From positions 1 to 64,000 of the forward strand of contig CAWBWO010000013.1 of assembly GCA_963792445.1 (NCBI GenBank): a stretch of 64,000 bases of DNA. The letters are read 5' to 3'. The position numbers and the translations under genes are program-made. Numbering within the stretch: the first letter of the stretch is position 1; the number at the start of each line of letters is the position of its first letter. Under the pieces are notes generated by a model. That model was not told the DNA's origin. It did no database searches and saw only the letters and a list, made by a program, of their open reading frames with translations. This DNA is from Rummeliibacillus sp963792445 (GTDB taxonomy: Bacteria > Bacillota > Bacilli > Bacillales_A > Planococcaceae). Positions 7,726 to 17,448 of the stretch are shown here, piece by piece.

Positions 7726-9943
7726 ACCAACAAATGAACAAATTAAAGAGCAAAAGTTATACGCTGGAATGGGCTTGTCAGACGAAGAATTTGCTTTAGT
7801 AGAAAAAATTCTAGGACGCACACCAAACTGGACAGAGACAGGACTTTTCTCTGTTATGTGGTCTGAACATTGTTCTTATAAAAATTCTAAACCAGTCCTT
7901 CGCAAATTCCCAACAAAAGGACCTCATGTATTACAAGGACCTGGTGAAGGTGCAGGAATTGTTGACATTGGTGACGAACAAGCGGTTGTTTTCAAGATGG
8001 AATCACACAATCATCCTTCAGCAATAGAACCTTATCAAGGTGCTGCTACAGGTGTTGGCGGTATTATTCGTGATGTATTTTCAATGGGTGCACGCCCAAT
8101 TGCTATGTTAAACTCTCTACGTTTCGGTGAACTAGATGCATCTGAACGTGTGAAATATTTATTTGAAGAAGTCGTAGCAGGGATTGCAGGCTACGGTAAC
8201 TGTATTGGTATTCCAACAGTTGGCGGTGAAATCCAATTCGATCCATGTTATGAGGGAAATCCTCTTGTCAATGCGATGTGTGTTGGGTTAATTGACCATA
8301 AGGATATCCAAAAAGGTATTGCTTCTGGTGTAGGTAATACTGTGATGTATGTTGGTGCAAAAACAGGTAGAGATGGGATTCATGGTGCAACATTTGCTTC
8401 CGAAGAATTAAGTGAATCTTCAGAAGAAAAACGCCCAGCTGTCCAAGTTGGCGATCCATTTATGGAAAAATTGTTGTTAGAAGCTTGTCTAGAACTTGTT
8501 AAATTTGACTCCCTCGTTGGTATTCAAGATATGGGTGCTGCAGGTCTTACTTCATCTTCAGCTGAAATGGCTTCTAAAGCAGGTTTCGGTGTGGAAATGA
8601 ACTTAGATTTAGTCCCACAACGCGAAACAGATATGACACCATATGAAATGATGCTTTCAGAATCACAAGAACGTATGTTAATCGTTGTGAAAAAAGGCCA
8701 TGAACAAGAAATTGTTGAACTATTTGAAAAATACGGCTTAGATGCTGTAGCAGTTGGTCATGTAACAGAGGATAAAATGCTTCGTTTAATTCATAAAGGT
8801 GAAGTTGTGGCAAATGTGCCTGCAGATGCTTTAGCAGAAGATGCACCTGTATATTATAAGCCTTCTAAAGAACCAGCATATTTTGCAGAATTTAAGCAAA
8901 TGGAGAATGCAGAACCAACTGTTGAGAATTACAAAGAAACATTGCTAGCACTTCTTAAACAAGCAACGATTGCATCAAAAGAATGGGTTTACGACCAATA
9001 TGATTACCAAGTGCGTACATCAACTGTTGTAACACCGGGTTCTGATGCAGCTGTAGTCCGTGTTCGCGGTACAAACAAAGGACTTGCAATGACAACAGAT
9101 TGTAACTCTCGTTATATCTATTTAGATCCTGAAGTAGGTGGCAAAATTGCCGTAGCAGAAGCAGCACGTAATATTGTTTGCTCTGGTGGTAAACCACTTG
9201 CAATTACAGATTGCTTAAACTTCGGGAATCCAGAAAAACCAGAAGTCTTCTGGCAAATCGAAAAATCAGCAGATGGTATTTCAGAAGCATGCTTAGCATT
9301 AAATGCACCTGTCATCGGCGGAAATGTTTCACTTTACAATGAACGCAGTGGTGTTGCGATTTATCCAACACCAACAATCGGTATGGTAGGTTTAGTAGAA
9401 GATTTAGCACATACAACAACACAACAACTTAAAGCAGCAGATGATTTGATCTATCTAATTGGTGAAACTAAAACAGAATTTGGTGGTTCTGAACTTCAAA
9501 AACTGCTAAATAATGGACGTATATTTGGTCTTGCACCTGCTATTGATTTAACTGTTGAAGCAAATAGACAAGGGTCTTTACTAAAAGCTATTCAACAAGG
9601 ACTTGTAGAATCAGCACATGATCTTGCTGAAGGTGGTCTTGCAGTAGCATTAGCAGAAACAACATTTGGTACTGAATTCGGTGTAGATGTGACAGTAGAA
9701 GGATCAAATGTAACTGCATTATTTAGTGAATCACAATCACGTTTCTTAGTTTCTGTGAAAAAGGAAAACGCACAAAGTTTCGAATCAATCGTTCAAGATG
9801 CAACAAAAATTGGTACTGTTTTAGCTAAACCTGAGTTCATTATTCGTAATGCAAAAGAAGAAACTTTAATCGAGGGTTCCGTATCAGAATTCCAAGATGC
9901 TTGGAAAGGGGCTATACCATGCTTGGTGAAATCAGAGGCTTAA
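7709..9943 (+). CDS. purL: phosphoribosylformylglycinamidine synthase subunit PurL
   Basis: 744 aa, the short PurL of the three-subunit enzyme converting FGAR to FGAM with ATP and ammonia. Two AIRS-type ATP-binding halves are visible. Motifs include WSEHCSYKNSKP, KMESHNHPSAIEPYQGAATG, the second-half GGNVSLYNE and LAEGGLAVAL. The frame is open from 7652 inside purQ, but ATG 7709 has the SD GGAGGG and homologues start near here. The 3' end overlaps purF by 25 nt. Confidence 0.97.
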   Translation: MSTKLEPTNEQIKEQKLYAGMGLSDEEFALVEKILGRTPNWTETGLFSVMWSEHCSYKNSKPVLRKFPTKGPHVLQGPGEGAGIVDIGDEQAVVFKMESHNHPSAIEPYQGAATGVGGIIRDVFSMGARPIAMLNSLRFGELDASERVKYLFEEVVAGIAGYGNCIGIPTVGGEIQFDPCYEGNPLVNAMCVGLIDHKDIQKGIASGVGNTVMYVGAKTGRDGIHGATFASEELSESSEEKRPAVQVGDPFMEKLLLEACLELVKFDSLVGIQDMGAAGLTSSSAEMASKAGFGVEMNLDLVPQRETDMTPYEMMLSESQERMLIVVKKGHEQEIVELFEKYGLDAVAVGHVTEDKMLRLIHKGEVVANVPADALAEDAPVYYKPSKEPAYFAEFKQMENAEPTVENYKETLLALLKQATIASKEWVYDQYDYQVRTSTVVTPGSDAAVVRVRGTNKGLAMTTDCNSRYIYLDPEVGGKIAVAEAARNIVCSGGKPLAITDCLNFGNPEKPEVFWQIEKSADGISEACLALNAPVIGGNVSLYNERSGVAIYPTPTIGMVGLVEDLAHTTTQQLKAADDLIYLIGETKTEFGGSELQKLLNNGRIFGLAPAIDLTVEANRQGSLLKAIQQGLVESAHDLAEGGLAVALAETTFGTEFGVDVTVEGSNVTALFSESQSRFLVSVKKENAQSFESIVQDATKIGTVLAKPEFIIRNAKEETLIEGSVSEFQDAWKGAIPCLVKSEA

Positions 9944-11346
9944 ATGAGGAATGCGGAGTTTTTGGAATTTGGGGTCATGAAAACCCTGCACAAATGGCTT
10001 ATTACGGATTACACGCACTTCAACACCGAGGTCAAGAAGGAGCGGGTATTGCCGTAACGGATGGTGAAAAGATTCAAGCGATAAGAGGAGAAGGCTTAGT
10101 CAACGAAGTTTTTAACGACAATAAATTAAGTACGCTGAAAGGGAAGGCATCCATTGCACACGTTCGTTATGCAACTGCTGGGGGTCGTACACTTGACAAT
10201 GTTCAACCATTGCTTTTCCACTCATCTACAGGAAGTCTTTCCATCGCTCATAATGGGAATTTGGTTAATGCAAACCATTTGAAAAAGCATTTAGAACGTC
10301 AAGGAAGTATTTTCCAAACAACTTCTGATACAGAAGTGTTGGCCCATCTTTTAAAACGCAGTGGTTTTGGTTCTATAAATGACCGTGCAAAGAATGCGTT
10401 AACTTTATTGAAAGGTGCTTATGCATTTTTAATTTTGACAGAAGATGAAATGTTAGTTGCTTTAGATCCACATGGTTTACGTCCATTATCTCTCGGAAAA
10501 TTAGACGATGCTTGGGTTGTAGCTTCTGAAACTTGTGCTTTTGATATTATTGGCGCAGAGTTTGTCCGATCTGTAGAACCAGGTGAACTCATTACGATTA
10601 ATGATGAAGGCTTGAAATCAGAGAAATTCGCATATCCTGCAGAGCGTGCTATATGCACGTTGGAATATGTCTACTTCTCACGTCCAGATTCAGATATCGA
10701 TGGCATTAACATACATTCAGCACGTAAACGTTTGGGAATCCAACTCGCAAAAGAAGCTGCTCATATTGAGGCAGATGTTGTAACAGGTGTACCAGATTCA
10801 AGTATCTCAGCAGCAATTGGCTTCTCTGAAGAAAGTGGTATTCCTTACGAATTAGGATTGATTAAAAACCGTTATGTTGGTCGTACATTTATCCAACCAA
10901 CACAGGAAATGCGTGAACGCGGCGTGAAGATGAAACTTTCACCAGTTCGCCAAGTCGTTCAAGGTAAAAGAGTAGTAATGGTGGATGACTCGATTGTGCG
11001 CGGTACGACATCCCGTAGAATCGTTAATATGCTGAAAGAAGCAGGTGCTACAGAGGTGCATGTGGTGATTAGTTCGCCTCCAATGACAAATCCTTGCTAC
11101 TACGGAATTGACACATCCACATCTGAAGAATTGATAGCATCTAATCACAGCGTAGAAGAAATCCGTGAAGCCATCGGTGCAGATTCACTTACTTATTTAT
11201 CAGTAGAAGGTATGGTCAAAGCCATTGGAAGAACAGATGAAGGTCCAAACTGCGGACACTGTTTAGCATGCTTCACAGGCAAATACCCAACAGAAATATT
11301 CCCAGATACCGTCTTGCCACATGAAAAAGAATTGGTACACCATTAA
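9919..11346 (+). CDS. purF: amidophosphoribosyltransferase PurF
   Basis: 475 aa. Catalyses the first committed step, PRPP plus glutamine to phosphoribosylamine. It has the B. subtilis-type 11-residue propeptide MLGEIRGLNEE before the catalytic Cys of CGVFGIWGH. The PRPP loop VVMVDDSIVRGTT is at about residue 350. The four Fe-S cluster cysteines are apparent (CTLEY, NPCYYG, NCGHCLAC), so this is the oxygen-labile 4Fe-4S type. An in-frame ATG-less extension to 9901 exists, but ATG 9919 follows AAAGGGGC and fits the propeptide. Overlaps the purL end. Confidence 0.97.
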   Translation: MLGEIRGLNEECGVFGIWGHENPAQMAYYGLHALQHRGQEGAGIAVTDGEKIQAIRGEGLVNEVFNDNKLSTLKGKASIAHVRYATAGGRTLDNVQPLLFHSSTGSLSIAHNGNLVNANHLKKHLERQGSIFQTTSDTEVLAHLLKRSGFGSINDRAKNALTLLKGAYAFLILTEDEMLVALDPHGLRPLSLGKLDDAWVVASETCAFDIIGAEFVRSVEPGELITINDEGLKSEKFAYPAERAICTLEYVYFSRPDSDIDGINIHSARKRLGIQLAKEAAHIEADVVTGVPDSSISAAIGFSEESGIPYELGLIKNRYVGRTFIQPTQEMRERGVKMKLSPVRQVVQGKRVVMVDDSIVRGTTSRRIVNMLKEAGATEVHVVISSPPMTNPCYYGIDTSTSEELIASNHSVEEIREAIGADSLTYLSVEGMVKAIGRTDEGPNCGHCLACFTGKYPTEIFPDTVLPHEKELVHH

Positions 11347-11360
11347 GAGGAGGAAAAATC

Positions 11361-12416
11361 ATGTCAAAAGCATATGAACAAGCAGGCGTAAACATCGAGG
11401 CAGGCTATGAAGCTGTACAACGTATGAAATCTCATGTAGAACGTACAGCAAGAAAAGGCATCCTAGGAACATTTGGTGGCTTTGGTGGCATGTTTGATTT
11501 GTCCGAACTAAACTTTAAGGAACCAGTTCTCATTTCAGGAACAGATGGCGTAGGAACAAAATTGAAGTTAGCATTTATGGTAGACAAACACGACACAATT
11601 GGGATTGACTGTGTGGCAATGTGTGTCAATGATATCGTGGCGCAAGGGGCTGAACCACTGTATTTCTTAGATTATGTGGCAGTTGGAAAAGCGGTGCCAG
11701 AGAAAATCGAACAAATCGTAAAAGGGGTAGCCGATGGTTGTGTACAATCTGGCGCTGCCTTAATCGGTGGAGAAACAGCTGAAATGCCTGGTCTTTACGA
11801 TGAAGATGAATATGATTTAGCTGGATTTGCTGTAGGTGCAGCAGAAAAGGCAAATATTGTAACAGGTGAACGAATCGTTAAGGGTGATGTGCTAGTTGGT
11901 CTTGCTTCTAGTGGTGTACATTCAAATGGTTACTCACTTGTTCGTAAAATTGTTTTTGCAGATGCTGGATTTACACCAGATACAGTTATAGCAGGCTTCG
12001 AAGATCTTGGCCCAATTGGTGAAGCACTTCTAACTCCAACGAAAATCTATGCAAAGCCAGTACTTGAAATGCTAAAAGAGTGCGATATTCATGGGATGGC
12101 TCATATTACAGGAGGAGGCTTCTATGAAAACCTTCCACGTATGATGCCAGAGGGACTTGCAACAGATGTCGAATTAGGATCATGGCCTGTTTTACCAATC
12201 TTCGAATTCCTTAAACTACAAGGCAATTTGGAACAACACGATTTATACAATGTATTCAATATGGGAATTGGATTTGTATTAGCAGTTCCCGAAACGGAAG
12301 TAGAACGCGTTATAGCTATTGCAAAGGCGCATGGCGAAAATGCCTATACAATTGGTCGTGTCGTTGAAGGCGAAGGGGTTATTTTCAACGGTGAACATGA
12401 TGGGAGTTTAGTGTAA
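11361..12416 (+). CDS. purM: phosphoribosylformylglycinamidine cyclo-ligase PurM
   Basis: 351 aa AIR synthetase closing the imidazole ring of FGAM with ATP. Motifs: SGTDGVGTKLK, CVAMCVNDIVAQGAEPL, GGETAEMPG, and the C-terminal HITGGGFYENLPR. The start ATG follows AAGAGGAGG. Its stop codon overlaps the purN start (TAATG). Confidence 0.97.
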   Translation: MSKAYEQAGVNIEAGYEAVQRMKSHVERTARKGILGTFGGFGGMFDLSELNFKEPVLISGTDGVGTKLKLAFMVDKHDTIGIDCVAMCVNDIVAQGAEPLYFLDYVAVGKAVPEKIEQIVKGVADGCVQSGAALIGGETAEMPGLYDEDEYDLAGFAVGAAEKANIVTGERIVKGDVLVGLASSGVHSNGYSLVRKIVFADAGFTPDTVIAGFEDLGPIGEALLTPTKIYAKPVLEMLKECDIHGMAHITGGGFYENLPRMMPEGLATDVELGSWPVLPIFEFLKLQGNLEQHDLYNVFNMGIGFVLAVPETEVERVIAIAKAHGENAYTIGRVVEGEGVIFNGEHDGSLV

Positions 12417-12985
12417 TGAAGAAACAAGTATCTATTGCTGTATTTGCTTCTGGCAGTGGTACAAACTTCCAAGCAATTCAAAATGCAATTGAAAATGGTC
12501 AGCTTCAAGCCAAAATCGAATTAGTAGTAACAGACAAACCCGGTGCGTATGTGACAGTACGTGCCGGTGAAAAAGGAATTCCAGTCCTAGCTTTAAGTCC
12601 GAAAGAATGCGAATCGAAGGAAGCTTATGAAAAAGAAGTATTAAAAACATTGCAAGAAAACAATGTAGAATGGCTTGTATTAGCCGGATATATGCGTTTA
12701 ATCGGCCATACTTTACTTTCGGCGTTCCCATCGAAAATCATTAATATTCATCCATCATTACTGCCATCTTTTCCTGGAAAAGACGCCATTGGACAAGCAA
12801 TGGATCACGGTGTAAAGGTAACTGGGGTCACAGTCCATTTTGTAGATGAAGGCATGGATACAGGTAAGATTATTATGCAAAAAGCTGTTAATGTGATTGA
12901 TGGTAATCGTGAACAAACAGAACAAGCAATTCACGAAGTAGAGCACGAAATTTACCCAGCTGCATTACAAGCATTATTAGTTTAA
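12416..12985 (+). CDS. purN: phosphoribosylglycinamide formyltransferase PurN
   Basis: 189 aa; transfers formyl from 10-formyl-THF to GAR. It begins VFASGSGTNFQAI. The catalytic region LAGYMRLIG and the downstream NIHPSLLPSFPG and VHFVDEGMDTG carry the conserved Asn, His and Asp. Start ATG 12416 overlaps the purM stop. A 73-nt gap with no clear signal separates it from purH. Confidence 0.97.
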   Translation: MKKQVSIAVFASGSGTNFQAIQNAIENGQLQAKIELVVTDKPGAYVTVRAGEKGIPVLALSPKECESKEAYEKEVLKTLQENNVEWLVLAGYMRLIGHTLLSAFPSKIINIHPSLLPSFPGKDAIGQAMDHGVKVTGVTVHFVDEGMDTGKIIMQKAVNVIDGNREQTEQAIHEVEHEIYPAALQALLV

Positions 12986-13058
12986 GAAAAGCAAAAACTA
13001 CCACAACCTACATACCTTACATATTACATGTTGGTTAATTATCAAGGAGGAAATTATT

Positions 13059-14595
13059 GTGTCAAAACGTGCATTAATCAGTGTTTCTGATAAATCAGGC
13101 ATCTTAGAATTTGCAAAGGAATTAGAAGCATTAGACTACGAAATTTTATCAACTGGTGGTACAAAAAAACACTTACAAGAAAATGGCGTTAAAGTAACTT
13201 CTGTAGATGAAGTAACAAAATTCCCTGAAATCTTAGGTGGTCGTGTAAAAACATTAAACCCTATGATTCACGGTGGTCTTCTTGCAAAATATGATGATCC
13301 AGAACATCAAGCGCAAATGCAAGAACATGGTATCGAACCAATCGAAATTGTTTGTGTAAACCTTTATCCATTCGTTGAAACGATTTCAAAACCAAATGTC
13401 GAGTTTGCAGATGCAATTGAAAATATCGATATTGGTGGTCCTACAATGCTACGTTCAGCTGCGAAAAATCAAAAATATGTAACGGTTATCGTAGATGCTA
13501 ACGACTATCCTAAAGTATTAGAAGAATTAAAAGCAGAAGGTTCTACAACACTTGAAACACGTCGTCATCTTGCAGCAAAAGTATTCCGTCACACTGCAGC
13601 TTATGATTCATATATTTCTAACTACTTAACTGACTATCTAGGTGAAGAATTCCCAGAACAATTAACATTAACGTACGAATTGAAACAACCACTTCGCTAT
13701 GGCGAAAACCCTCACCAAAAAGCAGCATTCTATCAAAAACGTCTTGGTTCTGATTTCTCTATTGCATATGCTGAACAATTGCATGGTAAAGAGCTTTCTT
13801 ATAACAATATTCAAGATGCAAACGCAGCTCTTCAAATGATTAAAGAATACAAACAACCAGCAGCAGTCGCAGTAAAACATATGAACCCATGTGGCGTTGG
13901 TACTGGAGAAACAATTGCTGAAGCATTCAATACAGCATACGAAGCTGACTCAACTTCTATTTTCGGTGGTATCGTTGCTCTAAATCGTGAAGTTGACGCT
14001 GAAACTGCTGAAAAACTAGCAAGTATCTTCCTAGAAATTATCATCGCTCCAGGATTCACTGACGAAGCTATTGAAAAATTAACAGTGAAGAAAAATGTTC
14101 GTCTTCTTCAAATCTCATTTGAACAACAAAAACAAGATCAATACAATACTGTATCTGTTGAAGGCGGTTTACTTGTTCAAGAACCTGACCGTAAAGGCTT
14201 TGAAGATGCAGAACTTACTGTAACAACTGAACGCAAACCAACTGAACAAGAATGGGAAGCTTTAAAACTAGGTTGGTCTGTCGTGAAACACGTGAAATCT
14301 AATGCAATCGTTGTAACGAGATGACTTAATGACACTTGGTGTTGGTGCTGGTCAAATGAATCGTGTAGGTTCCGCTAAAATTGCCCTTGAACAAGCAGGT
14401 GAAAAAGCAAAAGGAGCAGCATTAGCTTCTGATGCATACTTCCCAATGCCTGATACTGTAGAAGAAGCTGCAAAAGCAGGTATTACAGCAATTATCCATC
14501 CAGGGGGTTCTAAACGCGACCAAGACTCAATCGACGTTGCAAACAAATACGGAATCGCAATGGTAACAACTGGAATACGCCATTTTAAACACTAA
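13059..14595 (+). CDS. purH: AICAR transformylase/IMP cyclohydrolase PurH (frameshifted as sequenced)
   Basis: Bifunctional last two steps to IMP. The N-terminal IMP cyclohydrolase (MGS-like) half begins ALISVSDKSGILEFAKEL; the C-terminal transformylase shows LRYGENPHQKAAFY and AVKHMNPCG. The frame stops at 14322-14324 after NAIVVTR and resumes in another frame as MTLGVGAGQMNRVGSA through GIRHFKH. Adding one base near 14318-14324 gives VVT-DDLMTLGVG and a ~512-aa protein, the B. subtilis length. The start GTG 13059 follows CAAGGAGG. Likely a one-base sequencing deletion, since both halves are otherwise complete. Confidence 0.93.
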
Positions 14596-14639
14596 TATCT
14601 AAATGTGTACAAATTCTATTAAATAACAATAAAAAAAGG

Positions 14640-14670
14640 AACACGCCCGGTAGCCTGAGCGTGTTTTCTT
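14640..14670 (+). terminator. hairpin between purH and purD (possible attenuator)
   Basis: AACACGC (14640-14646) and GCGTGTT (14659-14665) form a stem preceded by seven A and followed by TTTCTTG. It is short and the U run is weak, so it may reduce rather than end transcription into purD. Confidence 0.5.
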
Positions 14671-14689
14671 GTCTAAGGAGGAAACAAAA

Positions 14690-15946
14690 TTGAATATTTT
14701 AGTCATCGGTAGTGGTGGCCGTGAACATGCTATTGCCAAACAATTTGCACAGTCTCCATCTGTTGAAAAAGTGTATGTAGCACCAGGAAATGATGGTATG
14801 GAACAAGACGCTACAATTGTAAATATCGCTGCAACAGACTTTGAAGCATTAATCGCATTTGCTAAAGAGAACGCAGTTGATTTGACATTTGTAGGACCGG
14901 AACAACCGCTTGCAGAAGGAATTGTTGACGCATTCAACGAACAAGGATTGCTAATCTTTGGACCAACAAAAGCAGCTGCTCAAATTGAAGGTAGTAAATC
15001 GTTTGCGAAGGAACTTATGAAAAAGTACAATATTCCAACAGCAGATTATGAAACATTTACAGAAGTAGATCAAGCAGTAGCATATATTCAAAAAATGGGT
15101 GCACCGATCGTTGTAAAAGCAGATGGCCTTGCAGCAGGTAAAGGTGTAATTGTAGCAATGACTGAACAAGAAGCTATAGATGCTGTTCAAGATATGATAG
15201 GAAATCAACGTTTCGGAGATTCATCTTCTCGCGTTGTCATTGAAGAATTTTTAGATGGTGAAGAATTTTCTTATATGTCATTCGTTCATAATGGCCAAAT
15301 TTATCCAATGGTTATTGCACAAGATCATAAACGAGCTTATGACGGTGATAAGGGTCCAAATACTGGAGGCATGGGCGCGTATTCACCTGTTCCACAAATC
15401 TCAGATGATGTCGTTTTTCGTTCCTATAACGAAATTGTGAAACCTACTGTACAAGCGATGACTGAAGAAGGAACACCTTTTACAGGTATTCTTTATGCAG
15501 GATTAATCTTGACGGATAAGGGACCAAAAGTAATTGAATTTAATGCACGTTTTGGTGATCCTGAAACGCAAGTAGTGCTACCAAGAATGACATCTGATTT
15601 TGGAGATTTCATGATGGCTCTTATGCAAGAGAAGCCATTTGATTTAATATGGTCAGAAGATGCGATGTTAGGTGTAGTGATTGCAGCAGATGGTTATCCC
15701 AAAGAAGTGACGAAAGGAAACCCTCTACCTTCATTAGAACAACTTTCACAAGAATTTTCTGTATTCCATGCAGGAACGAAACGTCAAGGTGAACAATTTG
15801 TAGGCAATGGCGGTCGTGTATTATTGGTAGCTGCGAAGGCACCATCATTAAAAGAAGCACAAGAAAAAGTATATGAAGGATTAGAAAAAGAAGAATGGAA
15901 TAACTTTTTCTATCGAAGAGATATTGGTTGGCGTACTTTTCAATAA
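14690..15946 (+). CDS. purD: phosphoribosylamine--glycine ligase PurD
   Basis: 418 aa ATP-grasp GAR synthetase joining phosphoribosylamine and glycine. It begins MNILVIGSGGREHAIA. VKADGLAAGKGV is the ATP-binding region, and FNARFGDPETQ the metal/active-site signature. The frame is open from 14669, but the start is TTG 14690, after AAGGAGGAAACAAA and aligned with homologue N-termini. Last gene of the pur operon. Confidence 0.96.
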   Translation: MNILVIGSGGREHAIAKQFAQSPSVEKVYVAPGNDGMEQDATIVNIAATDFEALIAFAKENAVDLTFVGPEQPLAEGIVDAFNEQGLLIFGPTKAAAQIEGSKSFAKELMKKYNIPTADYETFTEVDQAVAYIQKMGAPIVVKADGLAAGKGVIVAMTEQEAIDAVQDMIGNQRFGDSSSRVVIEEFLDGEEFSYMSFVHNGQIYPMVIAQDHKRAYDGDKGPNTGGMGAYSPVPQISDDVVFRSYNEIVKPTVQAMTEEGTPFTGILYAGLILTDKGPKVIEFNARFGDPETQVVLPRMTSDFGDFMMALMQEKPFDLIWSEDAMLGVVIAADGYPKEVTKGNPLPSLEQLSQEFSVFHAGTKRQGEQFVGNGGRVLLVAAKAPSLKEAQEKVYEGLEKEEWNNFFYRRDIGWRTFQ

Positions 15947-16012
15947 TTAGATTGGCAATAGAAGAGGTTGTCTGATCAGACTAAAATAATAAAAAAGTGT
16001 TCTATTGATAAA

Positions 16013-16047
16013 AATCTGCTTTCTTAACTGAATTGCAGATTTTTTTT
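16013..16047 (+). terminator. pur operon terminator
   Basis: AATCTGC and GCAGATT form a stem directly followed by seven T. About 70 nt after the purD stop. Confidence 0.8.
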
Positions 16048-16076
16048 GAATAAGTATGTTGATTGGTTTTGGCATA

Positions 16077-16105
16077 TTGCGAATAGATTGAATAATAGAT
16101 ATAAA
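16077..16105 (+). promoter_or_regulatory. probable sigma-A promoter of hutI
   Basis: TTGCGA (16077-16082), 17-nt spacer, TATAAA (16100-16105), between the pur terminator and hutI. Confidence 0.55.
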
Positions 16106-16156
16106 TTATTCAGACAATCGTTCATGGGAATGTTGAAGAATGAGGGGGAACTTCTT

Positions 16157-17410
16157 TTGGATTTCTTATGGATTAAACACGCCTCGCAATTAGCTACACT
16201 TGCAAGTAATCAGAGTGGAGCACGTACAAAAAAGGCGATGTCAGATCTAGCAATTATTGAAGATGGAAGCGTTTGGGTAGAGAATGGTGAAATCAAAGAT
16301 GTGGGCTTAACAATAGAATTGGAAAAAAAATATCGTAAAAATGCAAACAAAGCAAAAATTATAGATGCCACTGGCCATCTTGTAACGCCCGGATTAATCG
16401 ATCCTCATACACATGTTGTATATGGGGGTAGCCGAGAAAGTGAATTTGAAATGCGTCTTCAAGGAGCTACCTATATGGAAATTATGAATGCTGGTGGCGG
16501 TATTCATAGTACAATGCGTTTGACTAGGGAAGCGACAGAAGAGGAATTAATCGAGCAAACAACGCGTAGGCTAGACTCCTTTTTACGGCATGGCGTAACA
16601 ACGATTGAAAGTAAAAGTGGGTATGGTATGGATAAGGAAACAGAGTTAAAGCAGTTAAGAGTCATGCAAAAACTGCAAAACTCACATCCAATTGATATTA
16701 TCCCAACTTTTATGGGCGCTCATGCCGTTCCTAAAGAGTATAAGGGACGAGAAGATGAATATGTTGAGTATGTCATTAAAGAAATAATGCCAATTGTAGC
16801 GCAAGAAAAGTTAGCGGTATTTAATGATGTATTTTGTGAAAAGGATGTATTTACCCCTGAACAGTCAAAGAGGATTTTGGAAAAAGGGAAAGACTTCGGT
16901 TTGATTCCTAAGATTCATGCAGATGAAATTGAACCATATGGAGGGGCAGAAATTGCTGCAGAAGTTGGTGCTATCTCTGCTGAGCATTTATTGAAAGCTA
17001 CTGATCATGGTATTAACATGATGGCAAGAGCAGGAGTTATTGCTTGCTTATTACCAGCGACAGCTATGTATTTACGTGAGACTGCTGCACAGGGAAGGAA
17101 AATGATTGATGCAGGTGTACCAGTAGCCATTTCTACGGATTGTAACCCTGGTTCATCTCCTACTACCTCAATGCCATTAGTTATGAATCTTGCTTGTATC
17201 TCCATGAGGCTAACGCCAGCTGAAGCACTGACAGCTGCTATCTATAACGCAGCATGTGCGATTAAATGTGAGGACAGAGTTGGGTCATTAGAAGTTGGAA
17301 AAGCAGCTGACATTGTAATGTGGAATGTAGGAAATTATCAAGAGTTACAATATCTATTTGGTGTCAATCACGTTCGCGCAGTTTGGAAAAATGGATTTCA
17401 AGTTGTATGA
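16157..17410 (+). CDS. hutI: imidazolonepropionase HutI
   Basis: 417 aa amidohydrolase that opens imidazolone-propionate to formiminoglutamate in histidine breakdown. Zn ligands and active-site motifs are seen: DPHTHVVYGGSRESEF, KSGYGMDKETEL, KIHADEIEPYGG, SAEHLL and STDCNPGSSPT. The frame is open from 16046, but the first 37 codons have no homologue-like sequence. TTG 16157 follows GAGGGGG at good spacing and gives the usual length. No other hut gene is adjacent, so the rest of the pathway must lie elsewhere. Confidence 0.95.
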   Translation: MDFLWIKHASQLATLASNQSGARTKKAMSDLAIIEDGSVWVENGEIKDVGLTIELEKKYRKNANKAKIIDATGHLVTPGLIDPHTHVVYGGSRESEFEMRLQGATYMEIMNAGGGIHSTMRLTREATEEELIEQTTRRLDSFLRHGVTTIESKSGYGMDKETELKQLRVMQKLQNSHPIDIIPTFMGAHAVPKEYKGREDEYVEYVIKEIMPIVAQEKLAVFNDVFCEKDVFTPEQSKRILEKGKDFGLIPKIHADEIEPYGGAEIAAEVGAISAEHLLKATDHGINMMARAGVIACLLPATAMYLRETAAQGRKMIDAGVPVAISTDCNPGSSPTTSMPLVMNLACISMRLTPAEALTAAIYNAACAIKCEDRVGSLEVGKAADIVMWNVGNYQELQYLFGVNHVRAVWKNGFQVV

Positions 17411-17418
17411 CTAGAAAA

Positions 17419-17445
17419 AAACTGCCCGAATTATTCGGGCAGTTT
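17419..17445. terminator. bidirectional terminator between hutI and the N/Q-rich gene
   Basis: AAACTGCCCGAA and TTCGGGCAGTTT pair around a 3-nt loop. A-rich sequence on the left and T on the right allow use by both convergent genes. Confidence 0.75.
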
Positions 17446-17448
17446 GCA

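Noticed and set aside
8268..9315. Several minus-strand frames inside purL
   Set aside because: Typical antisense shadows of a codon-biased gene, without SDs or protein-like composition.
14318..14330. Programmed frameshift in purH
   Set aside because: No slippery heptamer or downstream structure seen, and neighbouring genes show the same kind of indel; sequencing error is simpler.
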